Origin: Nocardioides sp. IC4_145
Lineage (GTDB): Bacteria; Actinomycetota; Actinomycetes; Propionibacteriales; Nocardioidaceae
Direction of reading: 5' to 3'
Assembly: GCF_011250565.1 (NCBI RefSeq)
Contig: NZ_JAANMS010000046.1
Coordinates: 1 to 35,309, forward strand
DNA length: 35,309 nt
Part shown: in pieces, positions 8,332 through 16,263 of the stretch
How the letters are laid out: every line of letters begins with the position of its first letter
Position numbering within the stretch: position 1 is the stretch's first letter
Made by a program: the position numbers and the translations under genes
Notes under the pieces: model-generated
Told to the model about the DNA's origin: nothing
Databases searched by the model: none
The model's input: the letters and a program-made list of their open reading frames with translations, nothing else

Positions 8332-9108
8332 TCACTTGGGAGGCATCCGGATGCCGCCGTCGACGCGGATGGTCTCGGCGTTCATGTAGGAGTTGGTCAG
8401 GCACTCCATGACCATGGAGGCCAGCTCGTCGGGGGTGCCGAGGCGCTTGGGGAACAGCACGCTCTCGCCCAGCTTGGCCTTGAACGCCTCCGCGCCCTCG
8501 CCCTCGCCGTAGATCGGGGTCTCGATGAGGCCCGGGGCGACGGTGTTGAGGCGGATCGCGGCGGCCGAGAGGTCGCGGGCGACCGGGAGGGTCATGCCGA
8601 CGACGCCGCCCTTGGAGGCGGAGTACGACGCCTGGCCGATCTGGCCGTCGAACGCGGCGACCGACGCGAGGTTGACGATCGCGCCGCGCTCGCCGGTCTC
8701 GGTCGGGTCCTGGGTGCTCATCACCGTCGCGGCCTGGCGGACCACGTCGAAGGTGCCGACCAGGTTGATCGCGACGACCTTCTTGAACGCGTCGAGGTCG
8801 TGGGCCGACTCGAGCGTGCCGTCGCGGCCGATGGTGCGCGAGGCCCAGCCGATGCCGGCGGAGTTCACGACCGCGCGCAGCGGGGCGATGTCGGCAGCGG
8901 CGCGCACGGCGCCGGCGATCTGCTCGGTGTCGGTCACGTCGACGCGGGCGAAGACGCCGCCGATCTCCTGGGCGAGGGCCTCACCCTTCTCGGCCTGGAG
9001 GTCGGCGACGACCACGACGGCACCGCGGGCGGCGAGCTGGCGGGCGCAGGCAGCGCCGATGCCCGACGCTCCGCCCGTGACGATGGCACTGGCTCCGTTG
9101 AGTTCCAT
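8332..9108 (-). CDS. SDR-family NAD(P)-dependent oxidoreductase (3-hydroxyacyl-CoA dehydrogenase type 2-like)
   Basis: This 258-residue classical short-chain dehydrogenase has a cofactor motif TGGASGIG at residues 11-18, NSAG at 82-85 and Asn115. The catalytic Ser149, Tyr162 and Lys166 are in YSASKGG. Asp36, at the end of the second strand, suggests NAD rather than NADP. Overall layout resembles type-2 3-hydroxyacyl-CoA dehydrogenases, which oxidise 3-hydroxyacyl-CoA or steroid-like alcohols, but substrate assignment is tentative. The start ATG 9108 has no Shine-Dalgarno. A TACAGT element ends 7 bases upstream, implying a leaderless transcript. It follows dapF on the same strand but probably has its own promoter. 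Confidence 0.92.
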   Translation of the reverse strand: MELNGASAIVTGGASGIGAACARQLAARGAVVVVADLQAEKGEALAQEIGGVFARVDVTDTEQIAGAVRAAADIAPLRAVVNSAGIGWASRTIGRDGTLESAHDLDAFKKVVAINLVGTFDVVRQAATVMSTQDPTETGERGAIVNLASVAAFDGQIGQASYSASKGGVVGMTLPVARDLSAAAIRLNTVAPGLIETPIYGEGEGAEAFKAKLGESVLFPKRLGTPDELASMVMECLTNSYMNAETIRVDGGIRMPPK

Positions 9109-9115
9109 GCAGCGG

Positions 9116-9121
9116 ACTGTA
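9116..9121 (-). promoter_or_regulatory. Candidate -10 element (TACAGT) for a leaderless SDR transcript
   Basis: On the minus strand TACAGT fits the actinobacterial TANNNT -10 pattern and lies 7 bases before ATG 9108. This would place the transcription start at or next to the A of the start codon. No clear -35 is visible. Confidence 0.5.
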
Positions 9122-9136
9122 GTGGCCCGCCGCCCC

Positions 9137-10006
9137 TCACAGGGCGGTGGTTCCGCGGGCGACCACGACCGCCGGACCGGTCATCAGCACCCGGTCGTCG
9201 GCGGTCCAGGTGATCTCCAGCGTGCCGCCGGGGAGGTCGACGCGGTACGTCGCGTCGCCGCCCTCGCCCGCGTCCGGGCGGCGTCCGTCGGCGAGCGCGC
9301 TGGCGACCGCGACCGCGCACGCACCCGTGCCGCACGACCGGGTCTCGCCCGACCCGCGCTCGTGGACCCGCATCGCGACGTGGCCCGCACCCCGCCGCTC
9401 CACGAACTCCACGTTGACCCCGTGCGGGTAGACCGCCCGGTCGTACGCCGGCGGCTCCGCCAGCGGCCCCACCGGTCCGTCGGCCGCGAGCGACTCGCCG
9501 TCGGCGAGGAACGCCACCGCGTGCGGGTTGCCCATGTCGACGTGGGTCGCCGCCCAGCGGGCCGGTCCCACGGCCACCTCGGTGTCCCCGGGCAGCTGCG
9601 GGCGGCCCATGTCGACGGTGATCCGGTCGCCGTCGACCTCGATCACCTTGACCCCGGCGCGGGTGCCGACCGGGATCGGCCGGCCGGGCTCGACCAGGCC
9701 CTCCTCGAGCAGGTGCCGGGCGAAGACGCGCACGCCGTTGCCGCACATCTCCGAGAGCGAGCCGTCGCTGTTGCGGTAGTCCATGAACCACTCGGCCTCG
9801 CGCGGGTCCGCGTGCTCGCGCGCCGCGGCGTACGCCTCGGTCCGGACGACGCGCAGGACGCCGTCGCCGCCGATGCCGGCCCGCCGGTCGCACAGCCGGG
9901 CGACCCGCGCCGGGTCGAGGTCGCCGTGGACCGTGCCGTCGTGGTCGGGCAGCAGCACGAAGTCGTTCTCGGTGCCGTGCCCCTTGAGGAACGGGTACTC
10001 ACTCAT
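9137..10006 (-). CDS. dapF: Diaminopimelate epimerase
   Basis: DapF converts LL-diaminopimelate to the meso form for lysine and peptidoglycan synthesis, without a cofactor. The 289-residue protein has both catalytic cysteines in their signatures: Cys88 in MCGNGVRVFA and Cys225 in SCGTGACA. It begins with the expected KGHGTENDF segment. The start ATG 10006 overlaps the end of the upstream PPOX gene by 8 bases, so the two are translationally coupled. It is one piece of the miaB-miaA-dapF-hflX order that actinobacteria usually keep compact. Here miaA is about 5 kb upstream, with reductase, regulator, beta-lactamase-like and ggt genes in between. Confidence 0.97.
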   Translation of the reverse strand: MSEYPFLKGHGTENDFVLLPDHDGTVHGDLDPARVARLCDRRAGIGGDGVLRVVRTEAYAAAREHADPREAEWFMDYRNSDGSLSEMCGNGVRVFARHLLEEGLVEPGRPIPVGTRAGVKVIEVDGDRITVDMGRPQLPGDTEVAVGPARWAATHVDMGNPHAVAFLADGESLAADGPVGPLAEPPAYDRAVYPHGVNVEFVERRGAGHVAMRVHERGSGETRSCGTGACAVAVASALADGRRPDAGEGGDATYRVDLPGGTLEITWTADDRVLMTGPAVVVARGTTAL

Positions 10007-10670
10007 AGAGCGACTTCCCGTAGTTCTCGGGCTTGTAGTAGTCGTCGAGCTGCGCGACGTCCATGCCGTTGGCCTCGACCCCCTTGGCGATGAGCGCGCG
10101 GCGCGGCACCCTCGCCTCCGGGTCCCAGGTCTCCGGCTGCCACAGCCCGCTGCGCAGGAACGCCTTCGCGCAGTGGAAGAACAGGTCCTCGATGTCCACC
10201 ACGACCGCGAGCAGCGGCCGGTGGCCCTTGACGACCAGCTCGTCGAACCACGGTGCGTCGCTGACCAGCCGTGCGCGGCCGTTGATGCGCAGGGTGTCGC
10301 CGCGGCCGGGGATGAAGAAGTTCAGCCCGACGTGGGGGTTGGTGAGGATGTTGCGGTAGCCGTCCGCCCGTCGGTTGCCCGGCCGCTCGGCCAGCGCGAT
10401 CGTCCGGTCGTCGATGACGTGGACGAGCTGGCCGGCCGGGTCGCCCTTGGGCGAGGCGTCGCACCGGCCGTCGGCGTCGCTGGTCGCCATCACGCAGAAC
10501 GGCGATGCCGCCAGCCAGTCCCGGTCGACCGGGAGCAGCGCGGCGCGCGCCTTGTTGACCGCCCGCTCGTTCGGCTCGCCCAGCAGCGCGACGAGCTGCT
10601 CGACGGTGGTGATCTCCGCGGTGGTCTCGGGCGGCGCCTCGGGGGCGCGTGCGGCGACGGTCTCGGTCAC
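9999..10670 (-). CDS. Pyridoxamine 5'-phosphate oxidase-family flavoprotein (MSMEG_1061 type)
   Basis: This 223-residue split-barrel protein matches the layout of the MSMEG_1061/TIGR04025 group of FMN-binding PPOX-like proteins. Key segments are FCVMATSDADGRCDASPKGD, the flavin-contact stretch around LAERPGNRRADGYRNIL, NPHVGLNFFIPG, DTLRINGRARL and a C-terminal FHCAKAF helix. The biochemical reaction of this group is not established; oxidoreduction of a small molecule is likely. It begins with GTG 10670. TACCGT (10677-10682) lies 6 bases upstream with GGAGGG between, so the start may be leaderless or have an unusually close ribosome site. It overlaps dapF by 8 bases. Confidence 0.87.
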   Translation of the reverse strand: MTETVAARAPEAPPETTAEITTVEQLVALLGEPNERAVNKARAALLPVDRDWLAASPFCVMATSDADGRCDASPKGDPAGQLVHVIDDRTIALAERPGNRRADGYRNILTNPHVGLNFFIPGRGDTLRINGRARLVSDAPWFDELVVKGHRPLLAVVVDIEDLFFHCAKAFLRSGLWQPETWDPEARVPRRALIAKGVEANGMDVAQLDDYYKPENYGKSLYE

Positions 10671-10676
10671 CCCTCC

Positions 10677-10682
10677 ACGGTA
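10677..10682 (-). promoter_or_regulatory. Candidate -10 element (TACCGT) for the PPOX-dapF transcript
   Basis: TACCGT on the minus strand matches TANNNT and stands 6 bases before GTG 10670. Initiation about 7 bases downstream would start the RNA at the start codon itself. The intervening GGAGGG would then act only if transcription began further upstream. Confidence 0.4.
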
Positions 10683-10707
10683 GTGCCCGGGGCGCCGCCG
10701 CCACCGC

Positions 10708-12537
10708 TCAGTTCCGCGGCCGGACCACGCCGGCCGAGCCCCCTCCCCGGCGCGTCGGCTCGGCCGCCGCGGTCAGCAGCCCGCCGGGGCCGATCTCGAT
10801 CGCGGCCGCCGCGCCGATCTCGGCGGCGCTGGTCAGCGCGTCGCCGGCCGGCGCGAGCTCGTGGCCGTAGGCCTCGAGCAGCGCCCCGTAGGCGTCGATG
10901 AACCCCGGCTCGGCCGTCACCGCGGCGGTGTTGCGCTGCGAGGCGCGCGGCGCGGCCACCGCCTCGGCGATGCTCCGGCCCCGGTCGAAGCGCTCGACGA
11001 GGATCTGCAGCACGGTCGTGATGATCGTCGAACCGCCGGGCGAGCCGACCGCGAGCACGGGCCTCCCGTCGCGGAGCACGATCGTCGGCGACATCGAGCT
11101 GCGCGGCCGCTTGCCCGGCTGGATCCGGTTCGGGTCCTCGGGGTCGGGCTCGGCGCTGAAGTCGGTCAGCTCGTTGTTGAGCAGGAAGCCGCGACCCGGC
11201 ACGACGATCCCCGACCCACCGGTCTGCTCGATGGTCAGCGTGTACGACACGACGTCGCCCCAGCGGTCGACGACGCTCAGGTGGGTGGTCTCGACGTTCT
11301 CCGTGTCGGGCGCCTCGACCGGCTCGGCGCCGCCGCCGGTGGCGCACTCGCCGTCGTACGACGTCACGTCGCCCGGCTCGACCGGCTTGGTGGCTGCCCG
11401 GGTCGGGTCGATCGTGCAGTCGCGCTCGGCCGCGAAGGTCGGCGAGAGCAGGTCGGCGAGCGGCACGTCGACGTAGGCCGGGTCCCCGACGTACGCCGTG
11501 CGGTCGGCGAACGCCCGCGCGCTCGCCTCGAGGTAGAGGTGCAGTGCCTGCGCGTCGTCCATCGCGGCGAGGTCGTGGCGCTCGAGGATCTCGAGCGCCT
11601 CGCCGACCGTCGAGCCGCCGCTGGAGGACGGCGCCATGCCGTGGACGTCCAGGCCGCGGTAGCTCGTGCGGGTCGCGGCCTGGTTCTTGACGCGGTAGCC
11701 GCGCAGGTCCTTCTTGGTCAGGTAGCCGGTCGGCACGGGAAGGTCGGTCCGACCGCTCAGCGGCGGCTTGCGGACCGCTCGGACGATCTCGGCCGCGATC
11801 GCGCCGCGGTAGAACGGCTTCAGGCCGTCCCTGCGGACGAGGTCGTAGGTGCGGGCGAGGTCGGGGTTGCGGAACCGCGTGCCGACGACTGGCAGCTTCC
11901 CGCCGCGCAGGAACAGCCGCCTGGTCGAGGTGAAGGTGCGGAACCGCTCCCGGTTGTCCTTCGTCTGCTGGCGGAACGTCTCGTCGACGACGAACCCCTT
12001 GCGCGCCAGGGCGGCGGGCCGGCCCAGCACCTGCTTCAGCGATCGGCTGCCCCACCGGTCGAGCGCACGCTTCCAGGTGGCGAGCGTGCCGGGCGTGCCG
12101 ACGCTGACGCCGCTGGTGACCAGGTCCGGGGTGAACGGGTAGGGCTCGCCGGTCGCCGGGTCGAGGAACGCGTCGGCCGGGATGCCCTGCGGGGCCGTCT
12201 CGCGGCCGTCGATGGTCGCGACCTTCCCGGTCGAGGCGTCGTAGTGGACGAAGTAGCCGCCTCCGCCGATGCCGGCGCTGTAGGGCTCGGTGACCCCGAG
12301 CGCGGCGGCGGTCGCGACCGCCGCGTCGGCAGCGTTGCCGCCGGAGCGGAGCACCGCGAGCCCGATCCGGGTGGCGTCCGGGTCGACGGAGCTGACCGCT
12401 CCCCCGGTGCCGGTCGCCACCGGGATCTTCGGTGGCACCGGCGCGGCCGCGGCGGGCGGCGCACCCGGGAGCGCGACGAGGGTCGGCGCGAGCAGGGCGA
12501 GGACGGGGACGGCTCGGACGATGGAGCGACGGCGCAT
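10708..12537 (-). CDS. ggt: Gamma-glutamyltransferase, secreted
   Basis: This 609-residue N-terminal nucleophile hydrolase cleaves gamma-glutamyl bonds, for example of glutathione, outside the membrane. A signal peptide spans about residues 1-32 (RRR, hydrophobic core, then an AAAA stretch). The precursor would autocleave before Thr417, the nucleophile in VETTHLSVVD, giving large and small subunits. Also present are GGGGYFVHYD, the LLNNELTDF region, RPRSSMSPTIV and the oxyanion glycine pair in GSPGGSTI. I chose ATG 12537 because GGGAGG lies 5 bases upstream; the longer open frames to the right are extensions without support. The downstream partner is the PPOX gene, 37 bases away. Confidence 0.95.
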   Translation of the reverse strand: MRRRSIVRAVPVLALLAPTLVALPGAPPAAAAPVPPKIPVATGTGGAVSSVDPDATRIGLAVLRSGGNAADAAVATAAALGVTEPYSAGIGGGGYFVHYDASTGKVATIDGRETAPQGIPADAFLDPATGEPYPFTPDLVTSGVSVGTPGTLATWKRALDRWGSRSLKQVLGRPAALARKGFVVDETFRQQTKDNRERFRTFTSTRRLFLRGGKLPVVGTRFRNPDLARTYDLVRRDGLKPFYRGAIAAEIVRAVRKPPLSGRTDLPVPTGYLTKKDLRGYRVKNQAATRTSYRGLDVHGMAPSSSGGSTVGEALEILERHDLAAMDDAQALHLYLEASARAFADRTAYVGDPAYVDVPLADLLSPTFAAERDCTIDPTRAATKPVEPGDVTSYDGECATGGGAEPVEAPDTENVETTHLSVVDRWGDVVSYTLTIEQTGGSGIVVPGRGFLLNNELTDFSAEPDPEDPNRIQPGKRPRSSMSPTIVLRDGRPVLAVGSPGGSTIITTVLQILVERFDRGRSIAEAVAAPRASQRNTAAVTAEPGFIDAYGALLEAYGHELAPAGDALTSAAEIGAAAAIEIGPGGLLTAAAEPTRRGGGSAGVVRPRN

Positions 12538-12658
12538 GGGTTCCTCCCGAGAGATCCGCGGACGAGGCGGTCCGATCACTGTGGACCCGGCCGCCGACGG
12601 TTGTCGAGGTGCCCGCTCCGGCTCGTCGCAGGCAGGCGTCCTCAGGCAGGCGGTCGTC

Positions 12659-12725
12659 GGGGTAGTAACGGACGTTCCTGACCTCCACGATCGTCGGGAC
12701 GGACGTCTCTGACCGCTACTACCCC
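12659..12725. repeat. 67-base intergenic palindrome, diverged relative of the 70-base repeat
   Basis: The ends are inverted repeats (GGGGTAGTA with TACTACCCC, then CGG with CCG after one mismatch). The centre CCACGATCGTCGG is itself near-palindromic. The left end shares GTAACGGAC followed by GTTC with the palindromes at 3163 and 23496. It begins 7 bases after the stop of the reductase gene (minus strand) and lies upstream of ggt, a position typical of a terminator. Confidence 0.7.
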
Positions 12726-12731
12726 GCCGGG

Positions 12732-13274
12732 CTACGAGCGCGGACCCACGACGTCGTAGGTCGCACAGAGGAACGCACCGTTGCGCCCGTGCGAGGTCAG
12801 CCGCAGGTCGAGCCGCCGCGGGAGGAGCGGTCGGCCGGCGCCGAGCGTCACCGGTGCGATCGACACCAGCACCTCGTCGAGCAGCCCGGCGTCGGCCAGC
12901 TGGCCGGCGAGGTCGCCGCCGCCGACGACCCACACGTCCTTGCCGGCGGCGGCCTCGACCATCGCCGCGTGCATCTCCCGCACGTCGCCCGAGGCGATCG
13001 TGACGTTGTCGGCGACCGGGGCGAGGTCGCGGTTCGTCATCACCCAGGTGGGCTGCTCGTAGGACCATTGCTCGCCGGTCGCGGCGCTGTGGTCGAGCAC
13101 CCACTGGTAGGTCGTCGCGCCCATCAGCAGCGCGCCGATGCCGCTGATGAACGCGCCGTAGTCGAGCATCCCGCCCTCTTCGAGCGGCTGGCTCAGCAGC
13201 CAGTCGAGCGAGTCGTGCTCGTCGGCCAGGAAGCCGTCGAGCGTGGTGGCGGTGTAGTAGACGGTCCTCGTCAT
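12732..13274 (-). CDS. Dihydrofolate reductase-family protein (RibD C-terminal domain)
   Basis: This 180-residue single-domain protein belongs to the RibD C-terminal/DHFR-like superfamily. It opens with VYYTATTLDGFLADEHDSLDWL, where the TLDG motif is characteristic. It contains LLMGATTYQWVL and the nucleotide-binding KDVWVVGGGDLAGQLADAG stretch, and ends in a beta-strand pair. Many such proteins are NADPH-dependent reductases of unknown substrate found beside AraC or MarR regulators. Start ATG 13274 overlaps the stop of the upstream AraC-DinB gene by 4 bases, so the two are one operon. A palindrome follows 7 bases after its stop. Confidence 0.92.
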   Translation of the reverse strand: MTRTVYYTATTLDGFLADEHDSLDWLLSQPLEEGGMLDYGAFISGIGALLMGATTYQWVLDHSAATGEQWSYEQPTWVMTNRDLAPVADNVTIASGDVREMHAAMVEAAAGKDVWVVGGGDLAGQLADAGLLDEVLVSIAPVTLGAGRPLLPRRLDLRLTSHGRNGAFLCATYDVVGPRS

Positions 13275-14200
13275 CGGTCGCTCCTCGTCCTGCTCCACAT
13301 GATCGGGTCGCCGTCGTCCACCGCGACGCCGAGCGTCCGCAGCAGCATCCGGGCGAGCTGGCGCCGGTGCGCGGCGTACGTCAGCACGTGCCCGACGACC
13401 TCGCCGAGCAGGAAGCTCTCGGGCGGCTCGCAGAGCGCGTCGACCAGCCGGTCGCCCCAGGCACCGCGGCGGTCCACGTCGCGCACCATCGCCAGCCAGC
13501 GCGGCGCGACCGCGTCGTGCCGCTCCGAGAGCAGCGACAGGTCGCCGTCGCCGCGGGCGGGGGTGTCGAGGCCCTCGATCGCGGCGAGCCAGACCTCCTT
13601 GGCGTGGACGTGGTTCTCCAGCACCGCCGCCAGCGACGGCTCCTCGCCGTCCCACGCGAGCACCCGGTTCCCGGGCAGCAGCACGCGCTCGAGCTGCTCG
13701 CGCGAGAGTCCCTTCGCCACGTCGAGCAGCGCCCGGGTGTCGTCGAGGTCGTGCCCCACCAGCTGCTCGGTGACCGGGTCGCCCGCGGGCCCGCCCGCCT
13801 CGCCGGCGTCGACCCACAGCGAGGTCGGCGGGTGGAAGTGGATGCCGTTCGGGGCCGGCAGCCAGTGGTCGCGCGGTCCACCCGAGCGGACGGCCGACGG
13901 CGGCTCGCCGTACGCCCTGGCGAAGGCGCGGCTGAACCCCTCGACGCTCTCGTAGCCCGCCGCGAATGCCGCCTCCGTCACGCTCGTCCCACCTCGGAGC
14001 CGCCAGGCCGCGCGCTCCAGCTCGACCCGCCGGCGCATCGCCACCGGCGGCTCGCCGGCGTCGCGGCGCAGGCGCCGGGCGAAGTGGTAAGGCGAGGCGT
14101 AGGCGTCCTCGGCCATCTCCCCGAGCGTCCGGTTGTCCTCGTCGAGCACCGCGTCGAGCAGCTCGCGCAACCGGTCGCGTCCGCTCCCGTTCTCCTCCAT
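13271..14200 (-). CDS. AraC-type DNA-binding domain fused to a DinB-like domain
   Basis: The 309-residue protein has an AraC helix-turn-helix pair at about residues 8-105. The first helix-turn-helix is around LGEMAEDAYASPYHFARRLRR, and the second includes SVTEAAFAAGYESVEGFSRAFARAYG. A C-terminal helical domain (about 145-300) resembles DinB/maleylpyruvate isomerase-type bundles. Histidines in ENHVHAKEVW and HVLTYAAHRRQL could form the metal site. The arrangement suggests a transcription factor whose C-terminal domain senses or modifies a small thiol or metal-bound ligand; that is inference. It is coupled (ATGA) to the DHFR-like reductase downstream, a likely target of its regulation. Confidence 0.85.
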   Translation of the reverse strand: MEENGSGRDRLRELLDAVLDEDNRTLGEMAEDAYASPYHFARRLRRDAGEPPVAMRRRVELERAAWRLRGGTSVTEAAFAAGYESVEGFSRAFARAYGEPPSAVRSGGPRDHWLPAPNGIHFHPPTSLWVDAGEAGGPAGDPVTEQLVGHDLDDTRALLDVAKGLSREQLERVLLPGNRVLAWDGEEPSLAAVLENHVHAKEVWLAAIEGLDTPARGDGDLSLLSERHDAVAPRWLAMVRDVDRRGAWGDRLVDALCEPPESFLLGEVVGHVLTYAAHRRQLARMLLRTLGVAVDDGDPIMWSRTRSDR

Positions 14201-14215
14201 GCCGACCAGTCTGGC

Positions 14216-14238
14216 CGGGCGGGGCCGTCCTCCGCCCG
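14216..14238 (-). terminator. Weak hairpin after the beta-lactamase-family gene
   Basis: A 7-base stem CGGGCGG/CCGCCCG with a 9-base loop begins 27 bases after the stop at 14265 (minus-strand direction). It lies in the 64-base gap before the AraC-DinB start. No T-run. It may end the miaA transcript. Confidence 0.4.
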
Positions 14239-14264
14239 ACCGTTCTTGCGCTCCTGCGCCGCGC

Positions 14265-15260
14265 TCAGGCGGTGTCGACGGCCGCCCGGAGCAGCAGGAT
14301 CCCGAACCCGGTCAGCCCGCGGGCCCGTGCGGACAGCACGACGACGGAGACGCCGAGGTCGGGACGCGAGCCGACGAAGGACCGGTAGCCGCCGGTGCCG
14401 CCGTCGTGGAACAGCATCCCGTCCGGCGCGAGCAACCACCCGAGCCCCACCGAGGCCGGGCCGACGCGCCCGGCGCGCTGCTGCGGGGCGCGGGTGTCGG
14501 CGGCGGCCGCCGCGAGCGGGCCGTCGTACGCCGTGTCGAACGCGCCGACGTAGCGCGTGAGGTCCGCGGCGGTCGAGACGACGCCGCCGGCGCCGGCGAG
14601 CAGCGCGAGGTCCCACCGCCCGGCGGGGCGGCCGCGCCAGCCGTGCCCGGGCGCGAGCCGGTGCTCGTGGCCCGTCGGCAGCGCGACGGCGGTGTCGACG
14701 AGGCCGAGGGGGCCGGCCAGCCGGTCGGCGAGCAGCGTGGCGTAGTCGGTGCCGGCCGCGCGGGCGAGCGCCCAGCCGAGCAGGCCGCCGCCGAGGTTGG
14801 AGTAGCCGAACCGGCGGCCGGGCTCGACGCGCGGCCGGGTCGCGAGCACCGCGGCGGACAGCGTCGCCTCGTCGTAGCGCGCGTAGGGGTCGTGCCGCTC
14901 GCTGGTCAGCCCGGGCCACAGCGCGCCGCGGGGCAGCCGGGGCAGGCCGGAGTGGTGGGTGGCGAGGTCGCGCAGCGTGATCGGCCGGCCCTCGACCGGC
15001 GGCGCGACCGGTAGGTGGTCGGCCACCGGGTCGTCGAGGCCGACCACTCCCTCGCGCGCCAGGTCCGCGAGCAGCAGCGCGGTCATCGTCTTGGTGACCG
15101 AGCCGATCTCGAAGATCGAGGAGACGGCGTCGGGCAGCTCGCCACGGAAGTGGTACGCCGTGCCCGCCGGCGTGCGGACGGCGACGACGAGGCCGGTGCC
15201 GTCGTCGCGGCGTCGGCCCAGCACCTCCTCGACGGTCGGGGTCGGACGCTCGCGGCTCAT
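14265..15260 (-). CDS. Serine hydrolase of the beta-lactamase class C / penicillin-binding protein family
   Basis: The 331-residue protein carries the serine-hydrolase triad of this family: S54-V-T-K57 in EIGSVTKTM, Y153-S-N155 in FGYSNLGGG, and HDGGTGG starting at His285. The last replaces the KTG box, as in many esterase or peptidase members. No signal peptide is visible, so it is probably cytoplasmic, arguing against a true secreted beta-lactamase. Function could be an esterase, transesterase or D-aminopeptidase. Start ATG 15260 overlaps the miaA stop (ATGA), so it is co-translated with miaA. Longer upstream starts would run through miaA sequence without a ribosome site. Confidence 0.9.
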   Translation of the reverse strand: MSRERPTPTVEEVLGRRRDDGTGLVVAVRTPAGTAYHFRGELPDAVSSIFEIGSVTKTMTALLLADLAREGVVGLDDPVADHLPVAPPVEGRPITLRDLATHHSGLPRLPRGALWPGLTSERHDPYARYDEATLSAAVLATRPRVEPGRRFGYSNLGGGLLGWALARAAGTDYATLLADRLAGPLGLVDTAVALPTGHEHRLAPGHGWRGRPAGRWDLALLAGAGGVVSTAADLTRYVGAFDTAYDGPLAAAAADTRAPQQRAGRVGPASVGLGWLLAPDGMLFHDGGTGGYRSFVGSRPDLGVSVVVLSARARGLTGFGILLLRAAVDTA

Positions 15261-16216
15261 GCCCCCACCCTGCCGACCGCCGCCAGCGCCCGCTCCACCC
15301 GGTCCGGGTCGTCGTGGAGGACCCACACCACCCGCGGGTCCTTGCGGAACCACGCGTCCTGCCGCCGCGCGAAGCGGCGGGTGGCCACCACGGTCCGCTC
15401 GCGCGCCTCCTCGAGCGACAGCTCGCCGTCGAGGTGGGCCATCACCTCGACGTACCCGATCGCGCGGCCGGCCGTCCGCCCCTCCGCCAGCCCCTCGTCG
15501 AGCAGGCGCGCGACCTCCTCGACCAGGCCGGCGGCGAACATCGCGTCGACCCGCTGCTCGATCCTCGCGTCCAGGGTGGGCCGGTCGATGTCCACGCCGA
15601 CCTGGACGGTGGCGGGGTCGACGTACTCCGGCTGCGGCAGCGACGCGCTGAACGGGCGGCCGGTGATCTCGACGACCTCGAGCGCGCGGACGGTGCGCCG
15701 GCCGTTCTCGACCAGGATCCGCGCGGCGGCCTCGGGGTCGACCTCGGCCAGCCGTGCGTGCATCGCGGCGGGACCCACCTCGTCGAGCTCCGCCTCCAAC
15801 CGCGCCCGCACCGCCTCGTCGGTCCCGGGGAACTCGAAGCGGTCCAGCACCGCGCGGGTGTAGAGCGCCGACCCGCCCACGAGCACCGGCACCCGGCCGG
15901 CGTCGCGGAGGTCGGCGATGGTCGCGCGCGCCCAGCCCTGGAACTCCGCGACGGTGGCCGGCTCGCGGACCGACAGCCGGTCGAGCAGGTGGTGCGGGAT
16001 GCCACGGCGTTCGGCGACGGGGAGCTTCGCGGTGCCGATGTCCATGCCGCGGTAGAGCTGCATGGCGTCGGTGTTGACCACCTCGCCGGCGAGCCGCTCG
16101 GCCAGGTCCAGCGACAACGCGGTCTTGCCGCTGGCGGTCGCCCCGACCACCGCCACCACCGGCACGCCCGCCTGCGGCCCTGCCCGTCCTGGGGCAGGGA
16201 TTGATGTCGGTGGCAT
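15257..16216 (-). CDS. miaA: tRNA dimethylallyltransferase MiaA
   Basis: MiaA adds a dimethylallyl group to A37 of tRNAs that read UNN codons; MiaB, also in this window, then methylthiolates the product. The 319-residue protein has the P-loop GATASGKT at residues 25-32. DAMQLYRGMDIGTAK, PHHLLD, LVGGSALYTRAVLD and AIGYVEV segments follow, all diagnostic. The ATG at 16216 has no good ribosome site, and an internal GTG near residue 18 would still leave the P-loop intact, so the start is uncertain. It is divergent from the small acidic-protein operon, with only 47 bases between. Confidence 0.96.
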   Translation of the reverse strand: MPPTSIPAPGRAGPQAGVPVVAVVGATASGKTALSLDLAERLAGEVVNTDAMQLYRGMDIGTAKLPVAERRGIPHHLLDRLSVREPATVAEFQGWARATIADLRDAGRVPVLVGGSALYTRAVLDRFEFPGTDEAVRARLEAELDEVGPAAMHARLAEVDPEAAARILVENGRRTVRALEVVEITGRPFSASLPQPEYVDPATVQVGVDIDRPTLDARIEQRVDAMFAAGLVEEVARLLDEGLAEGRTAGRAIGYVEVMAHLDGELSLEEARERTVVATRRFARRQDAWFRKDPRVVWVLHDDPDRVERALAAVGRVGA

Positions 16217-16221
16217 CTGGC

Positions 16222-16237
16222 TAGTGTTCCAAGGAAC
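16222..16237. promoter_or_regulatory. Candidate promoter/operator between miaA and the small acidic-protein operon
   Basis: TAGTGT (16222-16227) matches TANNNT, and TTGATG at 16201-16206 could be a -35 with a short 15-base spacer. Overlapping it is the perfect palindrome GTTCC-AA-GGAAC (16226-16237). The spacer between the divergent starts is only 47 bases, so one site could control both directions. Confidence 0.35.
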
Positions 16238-16263
16238 CGACGCCGAACCGACCGGAGGGCACC

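Noticed and set aside
12629..12652. Two CAGGCAGGCG direct repeats upstream of ggt as an operator
   Set aside because: Only two short copies in GC-rich sequence with no promoter element nearby; could be chance.
14265..15260. Antibiotic-resistance beta-lactamase
   Set aside because: No signal peptide, HDGG instead of the KTG box, and placement directly behind miaA fit a general serine hydrolase better.
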